NCBI RefSeq assembly: GCF_000204055.1
Contig: NW_006768789.1
Coordinates: 525,858 to 589,857, forward strand
Direction of reading: 5' to 3'
From: Melampsora larici-populina 98AG31
Lineage: Eukaryota; Basidiomycota; Pucciniomycetes; Pucciniales; Melampsoraceae
Length of the DNA: 64,000 bases
Shown here: one piece after another, positions 34,125-45,700 of the stretch
How positions within the stretch are numbered: the first letter of the stretch is position 1
How the letters are laid out: every line of letters begins with the position of its first letter
Made by a program: the position numbers and the translations under genes
The notes under the pieces: generated by a model
Databases searched by the model: none
What the model was told of the DNA's origin: nothing
What the model saw: the letters and a program-made list of their open reading frames with translations, nothing else

Positions 34125-35751
34125 ATGAACTGTTCTCAGCGATCGCTTCCTCTCATTTGGAATACTCTTCGTACTAATCCCTCTGGGTCGAAAACACCAA
34201 TCAATCTACGAGCCTTCCTGTCACCGCCATGCCGTTGTTACTCACCACTGCCAGTTCGGCCCGTTGGTAATGAAGAGTTCAATTATCATTTTCCTTCGAT
34301 GACGCCTAATCATATTGACATTTTGCCAATCGATGGCGATAGGTCTTCGCTCCAGTCGCTCTCCGAAGCGTAACCATCCGACGCAGCCTTTTCCAACGAC
34401 ACCAACAGCCCTCAAAGCACCTGATATCAACGCACCTAATCCCTCATTTCCTTGGACAGATTACGATGCACTTCCATCCACTGGCTCGGTATCTCGTTCC
34501 GACTGGGTTGACGTACCATCCAATCCCTCCGGCTTCATTCAATCCTCACATCCAGCCGCGAGCCTACTAGCACAGCCTGCGCTAGTAGTTGTACGACAGC
34601 TTGAAATGCTTAATCTGTTCGTTGGTTTCGAGCAAGCAAATCGATATCGAATCTTGAATCCCGCGGGCGAAACGGTCGGGTTTCTAGCTGAAGAGAACTC
34701 TGGATTCACTGGAACTCTCTTACGTCAAATAGCGGGAACACATCGTGCCTTTCAAGCTAGCATTTTGGCGGTCGATGGAACGGAGCTACTGAGGATTAGA
34801 CGTCCATTTAGTTTCATCAATTCTCGTATCTCGATCGAGTGTCCTCATCGACAAAAGGTAATTGGTGAAGCTCAACAAGAGTTTCATATCTGGCGACGTA
34901 AATATGGTCTCTTTACAACAAGTTCTGATAAGATAGGGGAAGAGACAGCATTTGAACAATTTGCAAAGATTGATGCTGGGTTACTTTCATGGGAATTTTT
35001 CGCTCAGGATGCTGATGGGAAATTGATGGGAAGTGTGAGTCGAAACTTTGCTGGATTTGGACGTGAGATTTTCACCGATACAGGTCAATATGTGATACGA
35101 TTTGAAGCAGTTGAAGAGGAATTGAAACAATTAGATCAAATTGCTAAAACCCCTAAGGATTCAATAACTGCCCAAGCTGCACCTGTAGCTGAATCTCACC
35201 TTGCACAAGTGCCTAGTCGGGAGGTTCATTCAACAGGTTTGACATTAGATCAACGGGCTGTTATGTTGGCCACAGCAGTTTCAATGTACGAGGTCTCTAT
35301 TTGTTTAACTGGCGTACCATATCTCCCACATATTGATTTGGTGTTGATTTTTCTTCATCTATTCAGTGACTTTGACTATTTCACCCGATCACGCGGAGGA
35401 GGATTGATGCCTCCCATGTTCTTTGGTGGTAGTTCCGATGAACTTCAATCAGGAGGAGCTACAAGTGGAACAACAGCTACAGGGCCAGATCCACTCACCA
35501 CTGGTGTAGGCGTTGGTGTGATGGACGGAATGTTATCTCAAGCTGGCCAAGGTCGCGCACCCGAGCTTGATTCAGAATCTAGCGCTCATGACGAGAAACA
35601 AATCAGGCACGACGACAGTGCAGATATAGTTGATAATACACCTCCTGGTTGGAGTGAGACGCCTATTGATGAAGTTTGGGTCGAAGAAGAACTTGAAGAT
35701 CCTTGGAGTGCTTCAAATGAGAAAGAAGAGAACGATTGGGATGAATGGTGA
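34125..35751 (+). CDS. Phospholipid scramblase family protein (probably mitochondrial)
   Basis: Three exons (34125-34266, 34343-35285 and 35367-35751) encode 489 residues. The N-terminus MNCSQRSLPLIWNTL is basic and amphipathic, as in mitochondrial presequences. The scramblase domain runs from about residue 145 (QLEMLNLFVGFEQANRYRI), through GFLAEENSGFTGTLLRQI, RIRRPFSFINSRISI, to RFEA, and ends with the C-terminal hydrophobic stretch and SIDFDYFTR. The second intron (35286-35366) is 81 bp and open, so it could be missed; splicing restores SIDFDYF, a family signature. A disordered acidic tail of about 110 residues follows. It is related to fungal Aim25-type proteins; scrambling activity is inferred from family only. 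Confidence 0.87.
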
Positions 35752-37345
35752 TGATGTGAATTAGGATTAGGAATGCAATTCGAATTTCATTTGCGATCTT
35801 TCCTTCATGTAGATTCATTATTTTCTTACTGTTCTTTCTCACTCCAAGCGTTTCAAAGATGTAAAGATGGTTTGAGTTTTCGTTCGAGTGTACAATATTC
35901 ACTCTTCTTCATATATCAAACCCACTTACCAAGGTGATATGATAAATACTCATACCAGTCAACGAGGAGAGAAGGAGGAAGCAAATTAAGTCATTAGCCT
36001 ATCTCGTTGAACGTGGGATTCTTGCACTTTATCATCTTCAGTTATGGTCACCGTACCCGATTTTTTTGTGAAGCGTTGTTTGAAGGTTTTGTAGATCCTT
36101 TCCCAAGATTGTAGCCGAAACAATCTAGAATGCCCTATCTATCCAATGGATAAGAGTCCATATTGCATGCATTTGGACCCTGGATGATCAGATGCAAGAA
36201 CCAATGATGTAAGGTATTCCTCGATTTGCCTGTACTGAACAAGAGACGAGTAAAGCGTGGCCACTGACTCGTCACTGCCAAAAAAACAATCTTTAACTTG
36301 ATTGCTAATCTGACGTATCTCCCCACAGCTTAATTCACAATATGGATGTCTCCAAAGGTCAAATATCGGAATTGTGTGGACATTTGTCGATCCTACTTTG
36401 TTATGAATATCTTCATCACACTTGCACAAAGTGTTCCAAAGTGTAAACTATCACTTTACTTCTCAGAAAGATAGGTTGGACTGAGAACTCCATCATGCAT
36501 GCGTAGGAATTGTTTGCACCGCAAGCTAACCGGAGCATTTCCGTACAACCCATGATAGATTCCATTGGCTCCTCTCTCAAACTGTGAAGGGAAGTTATAT
36601 TTGAATGCTCGCAGTGTTCACTGCTTTCCACGTCCTTTCCCTTATTCAGTGCATATCATCCTCGAAGTGATTGTTACCCAACAATTGTTAGAATCAGATT
36701 AGCTTTGAAGTTGAGAACCAAGAATGAACATCAATCAATACAACCTTTTTGACCTTGAATCAGGCCATTATGCAATGTTGGTGTTTTGTTACCCACACCT
36801 CTACCATGAACCATTTTGACATGGGTGAGGAGCAAGGTCTGAAAGCGGAGCCCAATCCAAAATCTAACCATTTGGATTCGCACCCTTTTCAACACGAGAC
36901 AGCTAATTTACAAAAGCATTTTGATCAACTTTGTGAAAACTCAGGACAGCGCCGAGCAATTTATGGAAGAGACCCATTGGACACAGGGTCTTATTTGATG
37001 GGTGTTCTTGTCATCCAGTCTACATGTCTTCAACTCACCAAGCTCCTCCCCCATGCTCGACGACTCGTGAGGGGCGGGAGGATGGGTTTAAGTCTATGTT
37101 ACTCATACCGTCAGGGTCTGTCAGGACTCAGCATCGACCTGGCAGAAAAGCTGTAAAAACCTTGTACGCAGTAAACCTAGTATGAAGTGGTAACTGATAC
37201 TATGATAGGTCAAAAGACAATACAAAAGACCTGGACAACAATCTGCGAAGAAGTATCCATATCAAAAACTTCTACAAATTCGCAAGAAGAAACCGAATCC
37301 ATTGGTTTTTAAACATACGGGAAGAAAAACGAAACAGAAGATACG
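35752..37345. other. Intergenic with a possible gene relic
   Basis: 1.6 kb without a sound gene. A degraded minus-strand coding stretch (36691-36139) is listed separately. 36749-37156 (+) is open but does not look like protein. Confidence 0.4.
36139..36691 (-). pseudogene. Possible frameshifted relic of an unknown gene
   Basis: Two overlapping minus-strand frames read like protein. The first covers 36691-36416 (contains REEPMESIMGCTEML) and the second 36429-36139 (contains IPIFDLWRHPYCELSC and SLVQYRQIEEYLTSLVL). They overlap by about 14 bases at 36416-36429 in different frames, with no room for an intron, so a one-base shift would join them. No domain was recognised. It may simply be chance. 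Confidence 0.2.
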
Positions 37346-38803
37346 ATGGACGACTTGAAAAGATTACCATTGAATATCATCAATCAAATTTTGCAATACT
37401 TTGTAAAACAATTTGACCGAAATTATGGTTGCAATAGCTCACTCGTCGACCCTGATTTGACGCCTTTGTTTTACAAGGAATTACTCGGATTACGATTGGT
37501 TTCGAAGACATGGTCTAAAGCTGTTGTACCATTTTATTTCAACAAGATTCATATAGATGATTCAAGAGATGCAAAAGTATTTTTAGATGATTGGAATGAT
37601 ACTTTATTGGGAGCTCGTGGTTCTCTTCCCGTTGGAGGACTGTGCATCAAAAAACTTTGGTATTCAGAAGAATCAACCAAAGATGACGACAAAGATGAGG
37701 GGGGAGAAAAAGAGGAAGATGCTGGTAAGTTGACAAAAAAAGACGGTGGCTCGGGTTCACACTTGACCTTTTGTGTGAGTATGTTGAAGGGTTGACTAGA
37801 TTCCTTGTTTTTGTTTTTTGGCCTACAGAAGAATCAATTCCAGTTTCGATGGGACAAGTGTCAAGATTAATCAGTTTATTTGGTAGCGACCTAAAGACTT
37901 TGGATATCACCTTTGTCCGTTCAATGGGAGTTTCATCAGATTTCATTGAAGCTATCAAGACTATGAAAGATTTGAGATCATTAAGAATCTCATTCAATTA
38001 CAAACATTCAAAATCTGGAACTTATGATTTAAGTTCAATATCAAAATTATTATCATCAATACCCAAACTAGAAAATTTAACATTTCATTATGATTCCTTG
38101 GATAATTTAGAGTTAGAACCTCCAGCTTTATCGAATTTACGATTATTTTCATTTACGTATGAATCCGAAACAAAAGGACTTTCTCATATTATGAAAACTT
38201 CAAAAGATTCTCTGAAAATTATTGAACTTTTTTCTTCTACTGAAGATCCTGAAGGATTAGGTGAAGTCTTTGAACCTATCAAAGATACATTAGAAGGTCT
38301 ATTCACCGTCTGTTTTTGTGAACAGCTTTATACTGATGTTACCAAGTTGGATTTTCCGAAATTAAGAGTGCTGAGAACTGAAGATGGTGCTGACTGCTTT
38401 GTGGGATCGATTTATTGGTTAGAAGTTCCAATGTTAAAACATGTTAGAACACTTGTGACAGACTTACACTTTAGTGAAGATTATTGGGAAAAGGCTTTAA
38501 AAGATGCTGGTAAGGATGCTTTGAAGGAAGTACCAAATTTTAAACACATCGTTTTTACTAGGGATCGATATCTCAAACGAGAAGGAAAAGAGATCAATCC
38601 AGCATTGGTTGAAGATTTTAAATCTCGTGGGGTTCAATGTCATGTCATGGATGAAATGACCTGTGATGAAATTATGGTCCGTATATTTTTTTATATCACA
38701 TATGAAGAATTTTGAGAGTAACTTTTTCCTGAACGAATACTGATTTATTTCTTTGCTCCACTCTCAGGAATTGGATTATAAACTCAATGGACCCATGAAT
38801 TAG
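37346..38803 (+). CDS. F-box / leucine-rich-repeat-like protein
   Basis: Three exons (37346-37724, 37829-38676 and 38768-38803) give 420 residues. An F-box-like N-terminus (LPLNIINQILQYFV ... LGLRLVSKTWSKAVVPFYF) is followed by an acidic linker (DDDKDEGGEKEEDA) and a C-terminal region with repeated leucine/isoleucine spacing (LKTLDITF, LRSLRISF, LENLTFHYDSL, LRLFSFTYE), which looks like degenerate LRRs. F-box proteins link substrates to the Skp1-Cul1 ubiquitin ligase. The substrate is unknown. Large, fast-evolving families of this shape are common in rust and other basidiomycete genomes. The last exon is only 36 nt, including the stop. Confidence 0.8.
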
Positions 38804-39911
38804 ATCATGAGTTTGACTTATGGATCCACTTTTTCAAGAGCTGTGTATGACACTTCAAAAATTAGGGTTTCTTGAATATAACACGTGATTACGACAATAC
38901 TTTTTGAGCATCTTTGTGTGAGCTATGACGCTTGATGCCAGATTTAGGGATGAGCGAATTCATGTTCAGCATTGGTTGACTTATCAAAATCAAGATTGAA
39001 CTTCCTCATCTGTGATCTTTGCAAAATACTTGACAATTATGAGTTTCTCGGGCAGATAAGATCATTGCGAGCATGATTTTTGAGTCTCTTTATTTGAGCT
39101 ATCTTGAGCTATCAGATTTCAGTTCATGCTAGATTTTCAAATCCGGAAATGTGTGAATTCCAAATGATGAGGTTATATTCGAATCAGTTTGTCATCTCGA
39201 TAGATCAACTTGGATTTATACACCACGGGGCACCTGGCACGTGAGATTCACTTGAAAAAGGTCTCTGCCACCAAATCACAAGCTGTCCACAGTGTAATAC
39301 CCATTCTGAGTTACATGTGACAACCAGTGTGAGTAGCTAAAGTGTGATGGCTCACCCGTTCATGGGGTGAGCGATCATACCTCATAGCCAGGTGAGATGG
39401 CTCACAACACCAAAAAATGTCAGCCTGAATGGCTTGTGACCACAGTACTCTTTCAGCCTCATCATGGCTCAATAACCAGGCCATTTGTACAGGGTTACTC
39501 ACAAAAGAAATCAACTGTTCATGATTACGTGCATACAGTATGCTTGTAATAGAAAAAATAAATGGAAACATTGCGAAAATTGAAAAAAGACTAATGGAGG
39601 TCCTGGGTGATTTGTCTATAGTATCTAAATACATACAGTATGCTGACAAGATGATTATTGATAATTTTGGCTGGCACAATGATGATGGTTTTGAAGGGAG
39701 GCAGATGTCAAGGTATGCTAAGGCTATCTATGCTACCTACACCTTCATCATCATTGTACCGGCCTGCAAAAATCATTTACCGTGTTTATCCTTTGCAGAA
39801 AGAACATGATTCACGTGCAGTAGAGAGTAGTATTTAATCGGTCTTGAAGGTGTGAGTTGTCTGAAAGTGGTTACCTTGATGGGGGGTAAGCAATAGCACC
39901 AATCATTAAGT
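38804..39911. other. Intergenic, no gene seen
   Basis: AT-rich. Around 39350-39410 short CTCACC / GGTGAG words are repeated in both orientations and recur at 42000-42310. This suggests fragments of one old repeat. Open frames at 39311-39679 (-) and 39540-39809 (+) overlap each other and have no support. Confidence 0.4.
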
Positions 39912-40066
39912 AGCACAAAATTGAACATTAGCTTATCATCAATACAAACAAGCACTCATATCAAAGGCGAAACAGAATTTAAAACGGGATAAACTTACGA
40001 TTACATGAAGTGTTTGGAGATGAGAACCACATGATTGATAAATTGATACAAAAACATGAACAAAAA
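39912..40066. repeat. Diverged third copy of the 40-kb repeat unit
   Basis: From TAGCACAAAATTGAACATTAGC onward, this stretch aligns with the first 150-160 bp of the two near-identical copies at 40111 and 40542, with many substitutions. It is older than those copies. Confidence 0.6.
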
Positions 40067-40110
40067 CCCCCTTTAGTATTGAATGTTCATATTAAACTAG
40101 ATCATTAGGA

Positions 40111-40501
40111 AGCACAAAACAGAATATGAGCTTACTATCAATACAAATAAGCATGACAATCAACGGTGAAAAGGAAATTTAGGGGGGGAAACTTACACTT
40201 ACGTGGAGTGTTTGAAGATGAGAACAAAGCGATCGATAAATTGATGAAAAACATGAACAAAAGAACGCACATTAGTATTGAATTTGGGTGAAAATGACAA
40301 GTGAAAAGGATAGAAAGTTGGAAACTTACCACAGACATGCAACCCACTAGACAATTGATAAAGCTCAGCATACTGGTAAATCGATTAGGTGAAGCGAGTC
40401 AAATACCAAGGCCAGAGAGAGTTTCATCAATTTGTAAGGAGCGGGTTATCTTGATCTAAATGTACTGGTAGCTGTACTTCCAGAACGTTCAGTGGACTTA
40501 C
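40111..40501. repeat. Tandem duplication, copy 1 (391 bp)
   Basis: Starts AGCACAAAACAGAATATGAG and ends CGTTCAGTGGACTTAC. By eye it is identical to 40542-40936 except for a 4-bp GAAA insertion in copy 2. The copies are 40 bp apart. Confidence 0.92.
40360..40434 (-). ncRNA. Candidate C/D-box snoRNA, copy 1
   Basis: On the minus strand a C-box-like TTGATGA (TGATGA core, complement of 40424-40429) and a CTGA D box (complement of 40365-40368) lie about 60 nt apart, a normal spacing for a C/D snoRNA. The first base of the C box does not fit the consensus and no strong terminal stem is visible. It sits between splice-like signals (GTAAGT upstream, CTAG then GTAAGT downstream), as an intronic snoRNA would. 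Guide targets were not checked. Confidence 0.25.
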
Positions 40502-40541
40502 TGTTGGAATAGTCACGACGTCATTACCTGAACATCGCTGT

Positions 40542-40936
40542 AGCACAAAACAGAATATGAGCTTACTATCAATACAAATAAGCATGACAATCAACGGTGA
40601 AAAGGAAATTTAGGGGGGGAAACTTACACTTACGTGGAGTGTTTGAAGATGAGAACAAAGCGATCGATAAATTGATGAAAGAAAAACATGAACAAAAGAA
40701 CGCACATTAGTATTGAATTTGGGTGAAAATGACAAGTGAAAAGGATAGAAAGTTGGAAACTTACCACAGACATGCAACCCACTAGACAATTGATAAAGCT
40801 CAGCATACTGGTAAATCGATTAGGTGAAGCGAGTCAAATACCAAGGCCAGAGAGAGTTTCATCAATTTGTAAGGAGCGGGTTATCTTGATCTAAATGTAC
40901 TGGTAGCTGTACTTCCAGAACGTTCAGTGGACTTAC
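40542..40936. repeat. Tandem duplication, copy 2 (395 bp)
   Basis: The same unit as copy 1 with an added GAAA at about 40680. Near identity shows a recent duplication, or an assembly artefact. Confidence 0.92.
40795..40869 (-). ncRNA. Candidate C/D-box snoRNA, copy 2
   Basis: The identical sequence in the second repeat copy: D box complement at 40800-40803, C box core complement at 40859-40864. Confidence 0.25.
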
Positions 40937-41216
40937 CAGCAGCTATGACGGTGGCGGCTGTTGCTGTGCGCTTGGCTTGTTCTTTTTCTCAGTCGCGTTG
41001 TTGAAAACGATGTTTAGATTTCTTGGATTTGAAACAAGATCGAGCTGATTCTTGACCGTACACGGTTTCTGATATGTCACATCTGTGAACAAACCTGTTA
41101 CATACACACGATCCCGAACTTCTCACTGAAGTCTGGAAACCAAACTCACAACTCCCACTTTGATCGAATCAATATAGTCAAGAACCAATTTATTGGAGTG
41201 AAATCACAAGGATGTT

Positions 41217-41640
41217 ATGAAGCGCCAGCGGGACGATCTTACGCGTAAGGCTCATATGGACTTGAAAGCTTCAACATTAGATGGAAAAGTTGGATTGTTA
41301 AGAGATGGCTTTCTTACCAATGAATCAAGTAAGATTCTTTATAATGGGTATTGGTTTAGTCACCTCGATTTTCAATGGCAATTATCTTCACCACAACACT
41401 TCTCTTATTTACCTCTGATCATCCCTAGCTTGCTTATCTTGATTTCATGTCTAGTAAGTCATTGTCTTGTTGTTTTATGTCATCTTCTGAGTTTGATGCT
41501 GATGCACTTGTTACGTTGTTTGTTTGAACTATTGATCGATATTTTAGGATCTTCACCCGATCATGAAGGATTATAGGTCTTGTATACTTAACAATCAGAC
41601 AGTTTCAATCAACTCATTTTTTTTGAAGGTTGTTATGTAA
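41217..41640 (+). CDS. Hypothetical small protein, possibly one membrane span
   Basis: Two exons (41217-41453 and 41548-41640), with a GTAAGT donor and TTTTAG acceptor joined in phase, give 109 residues. The N-terminal half is charged (KRQRDDLTRKAHMDLK), followed by a hydrophobic run (SYLPLIIPSLLILISCL) and a short tail. No family was recognised. It lies between the tandem duplication and the retrotransposon and could be a gene fragment. Evidence is only the good splice phase and composition. Confidence 0.3.
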
Positions 41641-42774
41641 TAATTTAATTTGATTGAGACACTTAGATCCAAAATATGTAATGATGTCTTAGATAATCAA
41701 CTTCTCTCTATCTTCTTTGATTTGATTTGTACTGATATTGATTTGTGAATTTCTTTTAATCATTTATGCATTGTTATGTGAGTATAGTCTTCATGGTCTA
41801 GAGATGAAGTCTTGGAGTGAGGGAGATGTGAATAAACAGTTCTATCAAAACAATTTGTATATAAGAAAAGTGGTGTATTGGTTTTTTTTGAATTTTCTTT
41901 TGATATTTGCAAAAGAAAAGAAATGTAATTGATTATGAGAATTATTAAGTGTGAAGTTGGGCCTGATAATGAAACACAAAAATAGAGGTCAGCTCAGTGA
42001 GAGCTTTTACTCACTACAATGCGGCCTGAATCACGTGCTGAGCACCTGATCTAAATTCAATCGCCTGCTGAGCACCTGGCTGGTTAGCTCACATGCCAGC
42101 GAGGTGCTCACCAGGCAAATCAGCTTGTATCACCGGCACGCAAGCTAAATCACATGCTGAGCAACTCGCTGGCAGGTCGCACTCGGACCAACCAGCTCAC
42201 CCACTGATTGGCTGGTAAACTATGCCATGCCAATGTGGTCTTTTCCTCAACGTGTAGAGCAGGTGACAAGCATTGGGTGAGGGCCATGTAGCCACACTCA
42301 CACTGCTTTCACCTGGTCTACACAACCACTCGGTGTGGTCATACCCAACTTATATTTCACATGGTCCCAGTTCAAAGTCGCCCTGTGGTGTATGTGCCAA
42401 GATCTGCTCAAAAGTCATTTGATCCTTGATATGACACTGTAACCTGTGAACCGCCGAAGATTTCAACAACGCTTCATTATATAAGATTGGTGCTTTCATT
42501 GAACTTTTTTCTGCTCACGATGATCCTGGATGTTTGGGCAGTTTGTGAGCATGTCAAAAATGCATCAGGAGAGCCAATGTGCAAAATAAGTGCTTAGAGG
42601 TATGTTGAACATCTTTGCTTAAACTATCAAGGTGACTGCAAGAATTCCAAATTTTGGGATGGATGAATTCATATGAAGTTAACTTGAACACACATTTTTG
42701 ATCTGAAACAGAGAAGTGAAAACTCCATTCCAAAAAAAAATGTTCATTCCAAGATTGTCGAGATGTTTATCGGC
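41641..42774. other. Intergenic with low-order repeats
   Basis: No gene. 42000-42310 contains several GCTGAGCACCTG, GAGGTGCTCACC and related words in both orientations, suggesting a decayed inverted-repeat element. Confidence 0.4.
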
Positions 42775-45700
42775 TAGGTACTATCAGAGATGATGCATTA
42801 GCACCCCCACAATGTGCGTATGATTTTACCCTTCAAAAAATTCACCCCGTTTCAGCTGTCAAGCCTCTTTCTCTCCTAAAAAAATTGAACCACCAGGACC
42901 TTGACCAGACAAAAACACAAGCGGATCCTATGTCAATTGAACCTATGACTCACCTTGCAACTGCCACAGCAGTTTTGTTGATCCCAGAACACCTCTCACC
43001 TGGACATATGGAGCCCGTGAGGGACGCTAGGGATCTTGATAAGGCGGTGTGTATCAGGGACGATGCGCTAGCACCCCCGCAATGTGAGTGTGATACTTCT
43101 TCCCTTCCAATACCTAAACTTGAGCAAGCTGGCCAGCAGGATTCTCTCCCAATTTGCCCAGATGTAGAGATCCACGCGGCGAAGACTTCTTGGTCAACAT
43201 CCGCAAGACTGGCTGCCGAAGTGAAGAAGAATGAAGCCCCGAAATCTGTCAAACACCTCGTACCCTCGCAGTACCACCGACACCTCCACCTGTTTGTTAA
43301 ATCTCAAGCTCAGAGACTCCCTCCTAGACGATGTTACAACTTTAAGGTCAAATTGATCCCTGGAGCTCAATCTCAGGCTAGCTATGTCATACCATTGTCA
43401 CCCGCAGAGAACAAAGCACTAGATGAACTGATAAACACAGGACTTACCAATGGTACCATTTGCCGTACGACATCACCATGGGCTGCACCAGTACTGTTCA
43501 CTGGAAAAAAAGACAGTAATCTACGACCGTGCTTTGACTACTGCAAGCTCAATGCGCTAACGGTCAAGAACAAGTACCCACTGCCCTTGACAATGGACCT
43601 AGTGGACAGCCTGTCAGACGCCAACAAGTTCACTAAGCTAGATCTACATAATGCTTACAGTAACCTGCGCGTTGCTGAAGGCGATGAAGATAAGTTGGCT
43701 TTTGTATGCCGTGCAGGACAATTCACACTGTTGACTATGCCATTTGGCCCAACGGGAGCGGTCAGATATTTCCAATATTTCATGCAGGATAACCTTGTGG
43801 GAAATATCGGGAAAGACGTAGCAGTTTTCTTAGATGATACCATGATTTACACCAAGAAAGGCAAAAAACATGAAGCTGCGGTCAACAGTGTGCTGGACAT
43901 TTTCGACAAACATCAACTTTGGCTGGAACCCAAAAAATGTGAGTTTTCAAAGAAGGAAGTTGAATATTTAGGCCTTATCATATCACAAAATCAGGTCAAA
44001 ATTGACCCAACAAAAGTCAAAGCAGTGTTTGATTGGCCAGAACCCAGGAATGTCACGGAATTACAACAATTCATCAGATTTTCTAATTTCTACCAACGGT
44101 TTATTGGTCACTTTTCTGCTACAAAACGTTCCCTGCACGACCTGACAAAGAACAAGACACCTTTCATTTGGGAATCAAAGTGTAGAGAAGCATTCAACGA
44201 CCTGAAGAAATCATTCAGCACAGCCCCTGTCCTGAAAATTGCTGATCCTTATAGGCCATTCCTACTTGAATGTGATTGCTCTGATTTTGCATTAGGAGCA
44301 GTCTTATCTCAAAAATGTGAAAACAATGACCAGATACACCCGGGGGCCTTTTTTTCACAATCTTTGGTCCAAGCGGAGAGGAATCATGAGATTTTCAACA
44401 AAGAACTTCTTGCCATTGTTGCTTCATTCAAAGAATGGAGACATTACCTTGAAGGCAACCCCAACAGGCTCAAGGTTTTTGTGTACATGGACCATCAAAA
44501 CCTAGAGTCCTTCATGACCACAAAACAACTGACTTGACAACAGGCACACTGGGCCAAAACTGTAGGATGCTTTGATTTCACCATCAAGTTTTGGCCAGGC
44601 CACATGAATGCAAAATCTGATGCTCTGTCCAGAAGGCCCAATTTAGCCCCCACGCAAGAAGAGAAGCTCACATTTGGCCAACTCCTCAGACCAGAGAACA
44701 TCAATGAGGAAACCTTTGTTGAGGTTGCAAGCATGGAGACTTATTTTGAGAATGAAGACATACAGCTTGAGGACGCCAAGCATTGGTTTGATGTGGATAT
44801 TTTGGGAATTGAAGATGAGATTCACATTGCAGAAATAGAACGCAAAGAAGTGGCTAGTGACTTATCATTGATAGAAGAAATACAAAAAAAACAAAAATTT
44901 CACCTAGGCTGCAAGATCTCATGAGCATTATAGCAAACCCACTATCATCAAAGTTCAAGTCAAAACTCACGGATTACTAGGTCAAAGACGGACTCATCTA
45001 CCACCACGGTTGCATCAAAGCCCCAGAGGACGACTCACTAAAACGTAAAATCACAGGAAGCCAACATGATGGATTGCTTGCAGGACACCCAGGACAAGCC
45101 AAAACATTAGGCTTAATCAAACGGTGTTTTACATGGCCTCTTATGAAATCATATGTTAACAAGTACGCGGATGGTTGTCATTCATGTCTAAGAGTCAAGA
45201 GTTCTACCCAGAAACCCTATGGATCTCTTGAGCCGCTGCCAATACCTGCAGGCCCGTGGACAGATATCAGCTACAACTTGATAACAAAACTGCCCATATT
45301 GAACGGAAAGGATAGCATTCTGACAGTGGTCAATAGACTCACTAAGATGGCTCATTTCATTCCGTGCCATGAGAGCATGAATTCAGAGCAATTAGCCGAC
45401 TTGTTATTGAAGGAGGTTTGGAAACTTTGTGGCACACCAAAGAGAATAATATCTGATTGTGGCAGTATTTTTATCTCACAGATCACGCAGGAACTCAGCA
45501 AGAGGCTTGGTATCACTTTGAAACCCTCAACTTCATTTCACCCACGCACCAATGGACAGTCAGAAATTGTCAACAAAAGTATTGAACAATACTTACACCA
45601 CTTTATTGGGTACTGACAAGACAATTGGGAAGCGCTACTCCCAACCGCTGAGTTCTCCTATGATAACAAGGATCACGTGTCAATAGGTGTCTCGCCATTT

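Noticed and set aside
35286..35366. Extra 27-residue loop in the scramblase
   Set aside because: It is an 81-bp intron without a stop; splicing gives the conserved SIDFDYF.
40111..40936. CRISPR-like or satellite array
   Set aside because: There are only two long near-identical units plus one old partial copy; no short repeat-spacer pattern.
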